Part shown: positions 1 to 5,618 of the stretch, in pieces
Layout of the letters: the number at the start of each line of letters is the position of its first letter
Numbering within the stretch: position 1 is the first letter of the stretch
Assembly: GCA_027011025.1 (NCBI GenBank)
Contig: JALVAU010000339.1
Span: 1-6,828, forward strand
DNA length: 6,828 nt
Source of the DNA: Campylobacteraceae bacterium
GTDB lineage: Bacteria; Campylobacterota; Campylobacteria; Campylobacterales; Sulfurospirillaceae
Reading direction: 5' to 3'
The notes under the pieces: model-generated
What the model saw: the letters and a program-made list of their open reading frames with translations, nothing else
What the model was told of the DNA's origin: nothing
The model's database searches: none
Position numbers and translations under genes: made by a program

Positions 1-346
1 TGTTTTTTATATGTGCTTTTTTTACATAAGCAATTTGATGACAATAAAAACAGCTGATAGCATCTTTTTCTCTCTGTTTTGAAGAGTCTGGCTTTATAGT
101 GCCGTTAGCTAGCTCTTCTTGATTTTTGGCTGAGGGCATATGGCAGGTTGAACAGTCATAATTATCTTCGATAGCTGCTTTTTCGGCCACTTTTCTATGC
201 AATTCATCGTTAAAATAAGTCTTGGAGTGCTGCGAGCTTTGGAACTCTTCAAAAATTCCCTCATGACATTCGCTACACGACTTATTTGTAAGATAACTTG
301 CAGACAAAAGTGTGCTAAACAAAGCAAGGAAAAGAAATTTTATCAT
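1..346 (-). CDS. Multihaem c-type cytochrome, N-terminal part (runs off the window)
   Basis: Reading in from the ATG at 346, the first 115 codons are open to the window edge. The product starts with a signal peptide (MIKFLFLALFSTLLSA, likely cut after the last A) and then shows three haem-binding CxxCH motifs: CSECH at about residue 24, CSTCH at about 70 and CFYCH at about 104. It is therefore an exported, periplasmic electron-transfer protein with at least three haems. The early pattern CxxCHxxxxxxFxxSxH resembles the cytochrome c554/multihaem family, but the missing C-terminus prevents a firm name. The start is supported by AAGG at 353-356, six bases upstream, and by an in-frame TAG just before it. 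The gene follows nirS by 55 bases, so it may be a partner in electron transfer to or from nitrite reduction. That role is inference. Confidence 0.88.
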   Translation of the reverse strand, partial: MIKFLFLALFSTLLSASYLTNKSCSECHEGIFEEFQSSQHSKTYFNDELHRKVAEKAAIEDNYDCSTCHMPSAKNQEELANGTIKPDSSKQREKDAISCFYCHQIAYVKKAHIKN

Positions 347-366
347 TTTCTACCTTGTAAATGAAG

Positions 367-395
367 TATCCTCCTTGCTATAAACAAGGAGGATA
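367..395 (-). terminator. Perfect 11-bp hairpin after nirS
   Basis: An 11-bp perfect inverted repeat (367-377 with 385-395) surrounds a 7-base loop, beginning six bases after the nirS stop codon. In the minus-strand transcript it is not followed by a run of U, so it is a poor intrinsic terminator. It may instead protect the 3' end of nirS mRNA or mark a processing site between nirS and the cytochrome gene. The 3' arm contains a full Shine-Dalgarno-like AAGGAGG, about 24 bases before the cytochrome ATG and too far away to serve it. Confidence 0.6.
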
Positions 396-401
396 TAAGA
401 T

Positions 402-2111
402 TTAAGCGCCTGGAATCTCTTGTCTGTGCTCTACAGAGTAAGTAAATGTAGGCGTAGTTAGATTGTAAATATATTTTACAAATTTACCTTCGTTGGTATA
501 GATACCAATTCTTCCTGTTGTCCACTCGCTGATTGTTACCCATTTGCCATGGTTAGCAGGCTCAGCATGAAGAAGTCTAGGCTGAACAGGTTTTGCAACT
601 TTAGCACCATGTTTAGCAGTATAAGGAACAACCATTTCATTTGAAATTTTAGAAGCTACCTCTTGATGCTTAACATTTTTATACTGAGTAGCATCCCAAG
701 TTTGTAAGATTTTACCAGTATGAGCATCAATAAGATGTCCCTCTTTCTTGCCAACTTCAATGATTTTATCAGTCTCTAGTGTTTGCTTGTTGATTAGGTA
801 AACTTTATTGAAGTTTGCTGCACCACCAAGAACACAGTCTGACCAAATGTATGGAGTATCTTTACTTGTTCCTACAAACAGTCCACCACCTGCTGTTGGA
901 ACATTTGCTACAACTTCATTGTCCATATCCCAAATAACAACATTTCCAACATTTATGCTGTTTGTAGCATTTAGCTGACCATAATTTTTATTATACCAGC
1001 TACTTCCTTGTCCTGGATGTGGCTTAGAGCCAGGTCCTGTATAGATTTTTGCTGCAAGTGTATTTGTTTTAAGATCAATTACGCCCATAAGGTCACTTCC
1101 TTGTGAAGCAACATATACAAATCTACCTATCTGTTTTCCTTCGTTTTCAAATGCATCGTGTAAGATTTTTCCTACATTTGGTACATCTCCAACGATAGGG
1201 AAATTTGGTTTTGAATAATCAACTATATAAACATGTCCACCATCTTTTAGTGCAAATACAAAATAAGGCTTGTATGGAGTATCCGCTATAAATGCAACAC
1301 GGCTTGGGCCGATATCACCATCAGGATTTATAACACTTGAAGTTGGATATACTTTTAGTGGTTCTAGTGTTTTTGCATCACATAAAACTGCACCACCCGG
1401 ATTGTAGTTTCCTGCCATTACATATTTTCCATCAGGGCTAACTGCAAGTCCACGAGACTCTTGACCTACCTGAACACTTGCAAGTGCCGGTTGACCTGGA
1501 GCATTTAAATCAAACATAGTCAAACGACCAGAACGGCTGATTGAGTATGCATATCTTGGCATTCTTTTATTTGTCACAGTTACATGTACAGCAAATCCTG
1601 CTTTGTGACGAGATAGTACTTTTCCGCTTGTTCCGTCTATAAAGTCGACCAAAGAAGCATCTCTTTCAGTTGCAAACATGATATCTTTGACACTTTTTAC
1701 ATCAGTTGGTTTCGGATATTTTTTAAACAACATTTTTCTGTTTGCCAATTTTTTCCAACTCTTATGAACATCATCAAGTGATAGTTTGAGAGTAACTGTA
1801 TTTTTCCAGTTCATTAGCCAATCAACCATACCCGCAGCATCATCTTTTGAAAATGTAGATTTCCAAGCTGGCATAGCAGTACCTTGACGACCGTTTAGTA
1901 TAGTTTCAACAAGAGAGTTATGCTCTTTTTTCTTTAGTGCTTTTGGTCGTAAATCCGCACCAACACCACCTTGGTGAATAGGACCATGACAGCCTTGACA
2001 CTCTTTCTCGTACTTTTTTGCAAAGTTCATGTTTGAAGTGCCAGCTAGCAAACCTGTTGCTGCAACAAACGCAATCGCTGCACTAGATGCAGCTAATTTC
2101 TTTAAATCCAT
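402..2111 (-). CDS. nirS: Cytochrome cd1 nitrite reductase precursor
   Basis: Periplasmic enzyme that reduces nitrite to nitric oxide, the defining step of denitrification. The 569-residue precursor starts with a signal peptide (about residues 1-24). A small cytochrome c domain follows, with CQGCH at 38-42 and a likely axial methionine in GTAMP (M80). An eight-bladed d1-haem propeller makes up the rest. GFAVH (H176) matches the d1 axial ligand position. LHD (H318) and PHPGQG (H365) match the two active-site histidines known from Pseudomonas NirS. The C-terminal TPT region also fits NirS better than NirF or NirN, although the stretch at 513-530 (LHAEP) recalls those relatives. A longer reading from 2204 is possible, but the ATG at 2111 has a strong ribosome site and opens directly on the signal peptide. 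It has its own upstream TTGA-type box. NirN is the main alternative. Confidence 0.93.
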   Translation of the reverse strand: MDLKKLAASSAAIAFVAATGLLAGTSNMNFAKKYEKECQGCHGPIHQGGVGADLRPKALKKKEHNSLVETILNGRQGTAMPAWKSTFSKDDAAGMVDWLMNWKNTVTLKLSLDDVHKSWKKLANRKMLFKKYPKPTDVKSVKDIMFATERDASLVDFIDGTSGKVLSRHKAGFAVHVTVTNKRMPRYAYSISRSGRLTMFDLNAPGQPALASVQVGQESRGLAVSPDGKYVMAGNYNPGGAVLCDAKTLEPLKVYPTSSVINPDGDIGPSRVAFIADTPYKPYFVFALKDGGHVYIVDYSKPNFPIVGDVPNVGKILHDAFENEGKQIGRFVYVASQGSDLMGVIDLKTNTLAAKIYTGPGSKPHPGQGSSWYNKNYGQLNATNSINVGNVVIWDMDNEVVANVPTAGGGLFVGTSKDTPYIWSDCVLGGAANFNKVYLINKQTLETDKIIEVGKKEGHLIDAHTGKILQTWDATQYKNVKHQEVASKISNEMVVPYTAKHGAKVAKPVQPRLLHAEPANHGKWVTISEWTTGRIGIYTNEGKFVKYIYNLTTPTFTYSVEHRQEIPGA

Positions 2112-2118
2112 GTATTGT

Positions 2119-2127
2119 TCCTCCTTG
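2119..2127 (-). promoter_or_regulatory. Strong ribosome binding site of nirS
   Basis: The minus strand reads CAAGGAGGA here, with the AGGAGG core about 8-9 bases before the ATG at 2111. This near-ideal site fixes the nirS start and rules out the longer open frame that begins at 2204. The same nine bases recur in the hairpin behind nirS. Confidence 0.85.
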
Positions 2128-2137
2128 AAAGATAACA

Positions 2138-2175
2138 CCAAGTATATATAAGTATAACCACAAATAGATACTTGG
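2138..2175 (-). repeat. Inverted repeat in nirS leader
   Basis: An 8-bp perfect inverted repeat (CCAAGTAT at 2138-2145, ATACTTGG at 2168-2175) with a 22-base loop lies in the presumed nirS leader, ending about ten bases before the ribosome site. The loop is long and AT-rich, so the structure may be weak. Its CCAAG arm could also pair with CTTGG in the preceding hairpin (2201-2205). A regulatory role is speculative. Confidence 0.4.
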
Positions 2176-2187
2176 CATGAAATATTA

Positions 2188-2214
2188 TTTAAAAATCTAC
2201 CCAAGATTTTTAAA
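2188..2214 (-). repeat. 11-bp hairpin at start of nirS leader
   Basis: TTTAAAAATCT (2188-2198) and its exact complement (2204-2214) enclose a 5-base loop. It lies a few bases after the inferred transcription start near 2217, so it would form the very 5' end of the nirS mRNA, where stem-loops often protect against decay. In the minus direction the arm ends in five T, so it could also act as a weak terminator for transcripts arriving from the upstream operon. Confidence 0.5.
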
Positions 2215-2223
2215 ACCTTTCAA

Positions 2224-2229
2224 AGTTTA
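2224..2229 (-). promoter_or_regulatory. Probable nirS -10 element
   Basis: TAAACT on the minus strand matches four of six bases of TATAAT. Its distance from the TTGA-type palindrome centred at 2258.5 is identical to that of the consensus -10 at 4917-4922 from its own box, which places the regulator site at about -41.5. Transcription would begin near 2217. The weak -10 fits a promoter that depends on its activator. Confidence 0.55.
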
Positions 2230-2251
2230 ACACAATTTACAAAAAATTTTA

Positions 2252-2265
2252 TTGACATAAGTCAA
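2252..2265 (-). promoter_or_regulatory. Crp/Fnr-family operator upstream of nirS
   Basis: TTGACATAAGTCAA is a palindrome with perfect five-base arms (TTGAC, four-base spacer, GTCAA), close to the FNR/DNR consensus TTGAT-N4-ATCAA. It lies 141 bases before the nirS start and is placed correctly for class II activation of the -10 at 2224-2229. The likely binder is the Crp/Fnr protein encoded at 4959-5603, whose recognition helix has the matching E-S-R residues. Confidence 0.8.
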
Positions 2266-2270
2266 ATCTG

Positions 2271-2333
2271 ACGGTAAATCAAAATTCTCTCTTTAAATTA
2301 CTCCACTAGATAATATCGGTTTTGATTTACCGT
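2271..2333. repeat. 14-bp inverted repeat with 35-base spacer
   Basis: ACGGTAAATCAAAA at 2271-2284 is repeated exactly inverted at 2320-2333. The element lies between the stop codon of the FmdE-like gene (2342) and the nirS operator, whose edge is only five bases away. In the minus transcript no U-tract follows, so it is not a textbook terminator. It could be an mRNA end or processing structure for the upstream operon, a second operator, or a trace of a small mobile element. I cannot decide between these. Confidence 0.65.
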
Positions 2334-2341
2334 GAGTGAAT

Positions 2342-2944
2342 CTATATTATATTTATCATCTCTTTATTGTTGATGTTGTCTATCAAAATTCTTTTAACTC
2401 TATCTTGCCATAGTTCCCCAAACTCTTTTAGTTGTTCATCTGTTGCATTTTGAGTTACAACTAATCCCATTAGTTCATGCATTTTTGCGTGAGCCGGAAC
2501 GATTCCGGGATTATATAGAACATCTACGCTTTTGCCGGTATCGGTTCTTGTAAATCTTGCATTTGAGTTTATATCTGAGTTGAATTTCATCAAAGAGTGT
2601 CTAGCAAAGTTTCCATTTAACCCTTTGAAGCCACTTTTATCTGTCGCTCCTGTTATATTTGAAATCACATTTGCTATCACTCCGGCAACACCATCTTCTA
2701 AATCCTCTTTGAATTCAACTCTTACATCACCTCTGACTGCTGTACTATCTGGGTAGAGGGCATCAAGGGCTTTAAGTGTCATCAGATATGCTCCTGCTAC
2801 TGTCGGGCAACTATGTCCGGCTGATTTTACAATCTGAGTATATCTAAACTTGATAATTCCGTCTTTGACAGTTCCTAAAGTTAAAGCTAATGGGTCAAAG
2901 GTTGTAATTCCCGGTACTTCATCAAAAAATTTTGGAAAACTCAT
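2342..2944 (-). CDS. FmdE-like protein with GHxCP motif
   Basis: A soluble protein of 200 residues with no signal peptide, so probably cytoplasmic. The pattern AGHSCPTVAGAYL at 42-54 resembles the N-terminal motif of the FmdE family (named for a formylmethanofuran dehydrogenase operon), in which His and Cys bind metal. Further possible metal ligands are H116 and the PAHAKMH segment (H152, H156). FmdE-like proteins occur widely outside methanogens with no settled role, so the name says little about function. The ATG at 2944 overlaps the TAA of the DUF59 gene by one base (TAATG) and has AGGAG seven bases upstream. An in-frame extension to 3010 lies inside that gene and has no support. It is the last gene of the four-gene cassette before nirS. 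A metal-binding or maturation role there is inference. Confidence 0.8.
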   Translation of the reverse strand: MSFPKFFDEVPGITTFDPLALTLGTVKDGIIKFRYTQIVKSAGHSCPTVAGAYLMTLKALDALYPDSTAVRGDVRVEFKEDLEDGVAGVIANVISNITGATDKSGFKGLNGNFARHSLMKFNSDINSNARFTRTDTGKSVDVLYNPGIVPAHAKMHELMGLVVTQNATDEQLKEFGELWQDRVKRILIDNINNKEMINII

Positions 2945-3246
2945 TAAAATGCTCCTAATGCTTTTTTTACTTCGTCGCTTGCCATAGTGACATTCCATGC
3001 CGGCTCCCAAACGATTTCAACTTCACAGCTGTTTATGCCATCAATCTTCTCTACAGCCTCTTTTGTCCACTGCTTCATCATCTCATGCAAAGGACAACCT
3101 CTAGTAGATAGTGTCATAGTCACATGTGCATGATCACCTTCTACCTTAACTCCATAAATTAATCCTAATGAGTAGATATCAAATCCAACTTCAGGGTCTA
3201 TTACTGTTTTTATAGCATCATAAACCATCTCTTCAGTTACTGCCAT
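2944..3246 (-). CDS. MIP18/DUF59-family iron-sulfur assembly factor
   Basis: A 100-residue cytoplasmic protein covering the whole MIP18 (DUF59) fold, the family of SufT, PaaD and the eukaryotic Cia2 proteins, which help deliver iron-sulfur clusters to target enzymes. Visible family signatures are DPEVGFDIYSLGLIY at 17-31, TLSTRGCPLH at 45-54 with the conserved C51, and WEPAWNVTMASDEVKKALG near the C-terminus (80-98). The start at 3246 has AAGGA seven bases upstream and overlaps the end of the membrane-protein gene by 14 bases; the stop overlaps the next start, so translation is probably coupled. It stands alone, without other suf or isc genes, as often seen when a DUF59 protein serves one client. 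The client here is unknown. Confidence 0.92.
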   Translation of the reverse strand: MAVTEEMVYDAIKTVIDPEVGFDIYSLGLIYGVKVEGDHAHVTMTLSTRGCPLHEMMKQWTKEAVEKIDGINSCEVEIVWEPAWNVTMASDEVKKALGAF

Positions 3247-4528
3247 CTTTTAATCCTTCGTTATAGTTTTTCAACTCTTCTATGCCATAGATGAGTGTAA
3301 AATAGATATTATATATCACCAATAGTGTTCCTATTCCCATAATTACTGTTCCAATTTGGAATATTAGTGGAATCTTTATTATAATTGCGCTTATTGCTAG
3401 CAAAAGTCCAATAAGTGTAATCCAAAATTGGCTATCTGCTACTTTTTCATCTACCATATCATTTAACATAGGGACTTTTATCTTTCCAACTAGGGGAGAA
3501 TATCTTTGATACCATACCAAAAAAGGAAGTATCTTGTATATATGACCAACTACAAAAAAAGTGAAAAATCCAAAAAACAGAGTAAATCCAAAAAGCAGAT
3601 AGTATGTATCGTTTTTAGTGATAACTCCTGCTAAAAGTATAAAAAATGATACTATAAGCGTAGCAAATGAAGCCATCATGTTTTTTGCCCAAAAATCATT
3701 TTGTTTTCTGATTCTTGTTGAAAATATAAGATACATTTGATAGAGGGCGAAAAATATAGCTACAGTTGAGAAGAGAACTCCACCAAACTTCAAGATGTTA
3801 AGCTTGAAAAAAGTTCCTACCAGGAATAGAGCCAATCCTATAATAATAGTATAAAAAGCCATCTCTATCGCAGTTTGTTTAAATCCGTGTGAGAGTGAGA
3901 ACATGGGTAGCAAAATCATACCAATTCCCATGATAGTCATGATAACATACCCAAATATTGTTGTAGCAATGTGCATTTGTACTAAGTCTAGTATGTCAGG
4001 ATAAAATCCATAAATAAGGTTTAGTGCAATTATAAAACCTATAGTGACACCAATAGTTAAAAATATATTTGAAACAAGTATAAATTTTGCAACTATATCC
4101 CATCTAGTGATATTTCTATATGTAAGAAAAACATTTGCAACAAAAATAAGCATAGATATATACATCAGCATTGCGCCATAAGGTAAAATTTGTGTATAGT
4201 TTTCATTCCACAAGCCAAAAGTGAATATTAAAATGCCACTTACAAACATGTAAAACTGCACATAGGCAAAATCTTTTGAAAAAATTGGTATTTCAAGTAC
4301 CACAGGAACAAGTTGGTACATAGCTCCAAAGATAACCATCATCACAAAACCAAGTAGATACAGGTGCATTAGAGATGCTATTGAAGATGAGAGAAAGTAT
4401 CCGTTTACTTCACCTGCATAAAAAGGTAGTAAAAAAGCAGTAAAAGCATAAAAGATTGCTCCTGCTATGAAGTAATGAGCCACCAATATAAATGGTGGCG
4501 CCATATCTGTGGCTAGGTTTTTTGCCAT
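3233..4528 (-). CDS. Polytopic membrane protein, NnrS/haem-copper-oxidase-like
   Basis: A 431-residue, very hydrophobic inner-membrane protein with about 12 predicted helices. Five histidines are well spaced: H18, H55, H186, H214 and H329. H55 and H186 begin similar helices (MHLYLLGFVMMVIFG and MHIATTIFGYVIMTIMG), each followed by a V/L-P pair, which suggests internal duplication. Helices carrying single His residues are typical of b-haem binding, and the protein resembles NnrS and haem-copper oxidase subunit I in general style. It lacks the adjacent His pair and the full set of six ligands expected of a true oxidase or NorB, so it is probably not a catalytic NO reductase. The start lies three bases after the DUF2249-like gene with only a weak ribosome site, so coupling is likely. 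A role in NO tolerance is inference. Confidence 0.75.
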   Translation of the reverse strand: MAKNLATDMAPPFILVAHYFIAGAIFYAFTAFLLPFYAGEVNGYFLSSSIASLMHLYLLGFVMMVIFGAMYQLVPVVLEIPIFSKDFAYVQFYMFVSGILIFTFGLWNENYTQILPYGAMLMYISMLIFVANVFLTYRNITRWDIVAKFILVSNIFLTIGVTIGFIIALNLIYGFYPDILDLVQMHIATTIFGYVIMTIMGIGMILLPMFSLSHGFKQTAIEMAFYTIIIGLALFLVGTFFKLNILKFGGVLFSTVAIFFALYQMYLIFSTRIRKQNDFWAKNMMASFATLIVSFFILLAGVITKNDTYYLLFGFTLFFGFFTFFVVGHIYKILPFLVWYQRYSPLVGKIKVPMLNDMVDEKVADSQFWITLIGLLLAISAIIIKIPLIFQIGTVIMGIGTLLVIYNIYFTLIYGIEELKNYNEGLKDGSN

Positions 4529-4531
4529 TTT

Positions 4532-4891
4532 TTATCCGTTACAGCTTTTATCACTAAGGTCAGCTTTTTCACTCATGCCTTCTTTGTATGAAAAAATCAA
4601 TTTTGCTTTTCCATCTTCTGTTGTGCCTTCTTCAATGTTATAATTTGCATTTATTTTAGGAAGTAATCCAGCAGGACTTTTGTGGTTTATCATGATAACT
4701 TTTGTATTCTTGTCTTTGATCAGACCAACTGCAAGCATAGCATTTACCATAGGTTCCGGTGGTCCACACCTTGATGTGTCAAACTCTATGTATGTAGTTT
4801 CCCCTACTTTATACTCAAAAAAAGGTACAGTTTGTCCTTCAACTTTTATCTCTTTTGCATCATCTGGTTTTGCAATTTGTAAATCAGACAT
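4532..4891 (-). CDS. DUF2249/TusA-like small protein
   Basis: A 119-residue soluble protein. The middle segment fits the DUF2249 pattern, a TusA-like two-layer fold: IEFDTSRCGPPEPMVNAM at 35-52, then a strand leading to NHKSPAGLLPKI (69-80), matching the family's PPEPM and REPxPL blocks. C42 sits just before PPEP, close to where TusA proteins carry their sulfur-handling Cys (CPEP); a second Cys is at 117 near the end. Family members often sit beside haem, NO or denitrification genes, but no reaction is established. ATG at 4891 is preceded by AGGAG at six bases. It is the first gene behind the promoter at 4917-4958, so its expression should follow the Crp/Fnr regulator most directly. Sulfur transfer to the DUF59 partner is a possible role, not shown. 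Confidence 0.8.
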   Translation of the reverse strand: MSDLQIAKPDDAKEIKVEGQTVPFFEYKVGETTYIEFDTSRCGPPEPMVNAMLAVGLIKDKNTKVIMINHKSPAGLLPKINANYNIEEGTTEDGKAKLIFSYKEGMSEKADLSDKSCNG

Positions 4892-4916
4892 ATTAACTCC
4901 TATTTAATTTTTTGGA

Positions 4917-4922
4917 ATTATA
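4917..4922 (-). promoter_or_regulatory. Consensus -10 of the four-gene cassette
   Basis: The minus strand reads TATAAT exactly, preceded by TG one base further upstream (TGTATAAT). The inferred start near 4910 gives a short leader of about 18 bases and puts the centre of the upstream palindrome at about -41.5, the usual spacing for class II activation by FNR-type proteins. No good -35 is visible apart from the palindrome itself. Confidence 0.75.
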
Positions 4923-4944
4923 CATCAGTTTTGTTAAAAGTTTA

Positions 4945-4958
4945 TTGATATAGGTCAA
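4945..4958 (-). promoter_or_regulatory. Crp/Fnr-family operator upstream of the DUF2249 gene
   Basis: TTGATATAGGTCAA on the plus strand (TTGAC-N4-ATCAA in the direction of transcription) has TTGA/TCAA arms and a four-base spacer, close to the FNR/DNR consensus and to the box before nirS. It starts directly after the stop codon of the regulator gene (4959), leaving no room for a terminator, so the regulator transcript may read through into the cassette. Confidence 0.8.
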
Positions 4959-5603
4959 TTATATATCAAAGTACTCTTTTAGTCGATTTTCATTTAAAAT
5001 AGTAAATTCACCATTTTCCTCTTTTATTAAATTTTCATTTTTAAATTTTCTTATAATTCTTGAGTATGTTTCAGGAGTCATGTTGAGTGTAGAGGCAGTA
5101 ATTTTATGATTCATATGGCAAGAGTTTGGAAAAGTTTCATATATATGCTTTGCTACTTTTGATGTTGAATCTAGAGTAAGATTTAAAGAGATTGTTTTTT
5201 CTAGCATTAGTATAGTTTTTGTTAAGGATTTTACAAACATATATAAAAACTTTGTATTGTTTAAAAAGTGTTTTTCAAATTTTTTAAAATCAACCAACAG
5301 TATTTTTGAGTGGAGTAGTGTAGAGCAACTAGACGGGTATGGCATATGTTCCAAGTTTGCTAATTCAGCTATCAAAGATGGAGTATTTAGAATTTTTAAT
5401 ACTACTTCATTTCCTCTTATGTTGTTTTTATAGATTTTAACATTGCCGTCTAGTAGTATATGTAGATATTTGGAGTCATCCCCTTTAAAAAAGATGACCC
5501 TGTTTTTTTCAAATACTTTTACTGTTGAAATATCTTGGAGATATACCAAATCATCATCGCTAAAATTCTCAAAAATAGGAATTTGTTTTAGTAAATCTTT
5601 CAA
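4959..5603 (-). CDS. Crp/Fnr-family transcription regulator (DNR/NNR-like)
   Basis: A 214-residue cytoplasmic activator. Residues 1-115 form the cyclic-nucleotide-type sensor barrel, about 115-145 the dimer helix and 150-200 a winged helix-turn-helix. The recognition helix reads TPETYSRIIRKF (176-187): the E, S and R of the FNR-type code E-x-x-S-R that reads TTGA half-sites, matching the boxes at 4945-4958 and 2252-2265. It lacks the N-terminal cysteine cluster of FNR; the only cysteines are C93 and C162. Oxygen sensing through a 4Fe-4S cluster is therefore unlikely, and NO or redox sensing as in DNR/NNR is more plausible. The start is TTG, with AAGGA five bases before it (5609-5613) and no in-frame ATG until residue 87. 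It follows the PAS gene by 15 bases. Its exact signal is not readable from sequence. Confidence 0.92.
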   Translation of the reverse strand: MKDLLKQIPIFENFSDDDLVYLQDISTVKVFEKNRVIFFKGDDSKYLHILLDGNVKIYKNNIRGNEVVLKILNTPSLIAELANLEHMPYPSSCSTLLHSKILLVDFKKFEKHFLNNTKFLYMFVKSLTKTILMLEKTISLNLTLDSTSKVAKHIYETFPNSCHMNHKITASTLNMTPETYSRIIRKFKNENLIKEENGEFTILNENRLKEYFDI

Positions 5604-5618
5604 AAATATCCTTTCAAA

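Noticed and set aside
109..327. Minus-strand frame of 72 codons
   Set aside because: It overlaps the multihaem cytochrome in another frame; only the cytochrome frame has a signal peptide and CxxCH motifs.
2112..2204. Upstream extension of nirS to 2204
   Set aside because: It crosses the strong ribosome site and would place 31 extra residues before a clear signal peptide.
2370..2386. TTGAT and ATCAA arms resembling a third Crp/Fnr box
   Set aside because: The spacer is seven bases instead of four and the site lies inside the end of the FmdE-like coding region.
2532..2756. Plus-strand frame of 74 codons
   Set aside because: Antisense shadow of the FmdE-like gene, with no ribosome site or family features.
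3233..4528. Canonical NO reductase NorB
   Set aside because: No adjacent His pair and too few histidines for the haem b, haem b3 and FeB ligands.
4680..4907. Plus-strand frame of 75 codons
   Set aside because: Antisense shadow of the DUF2249-like gene.
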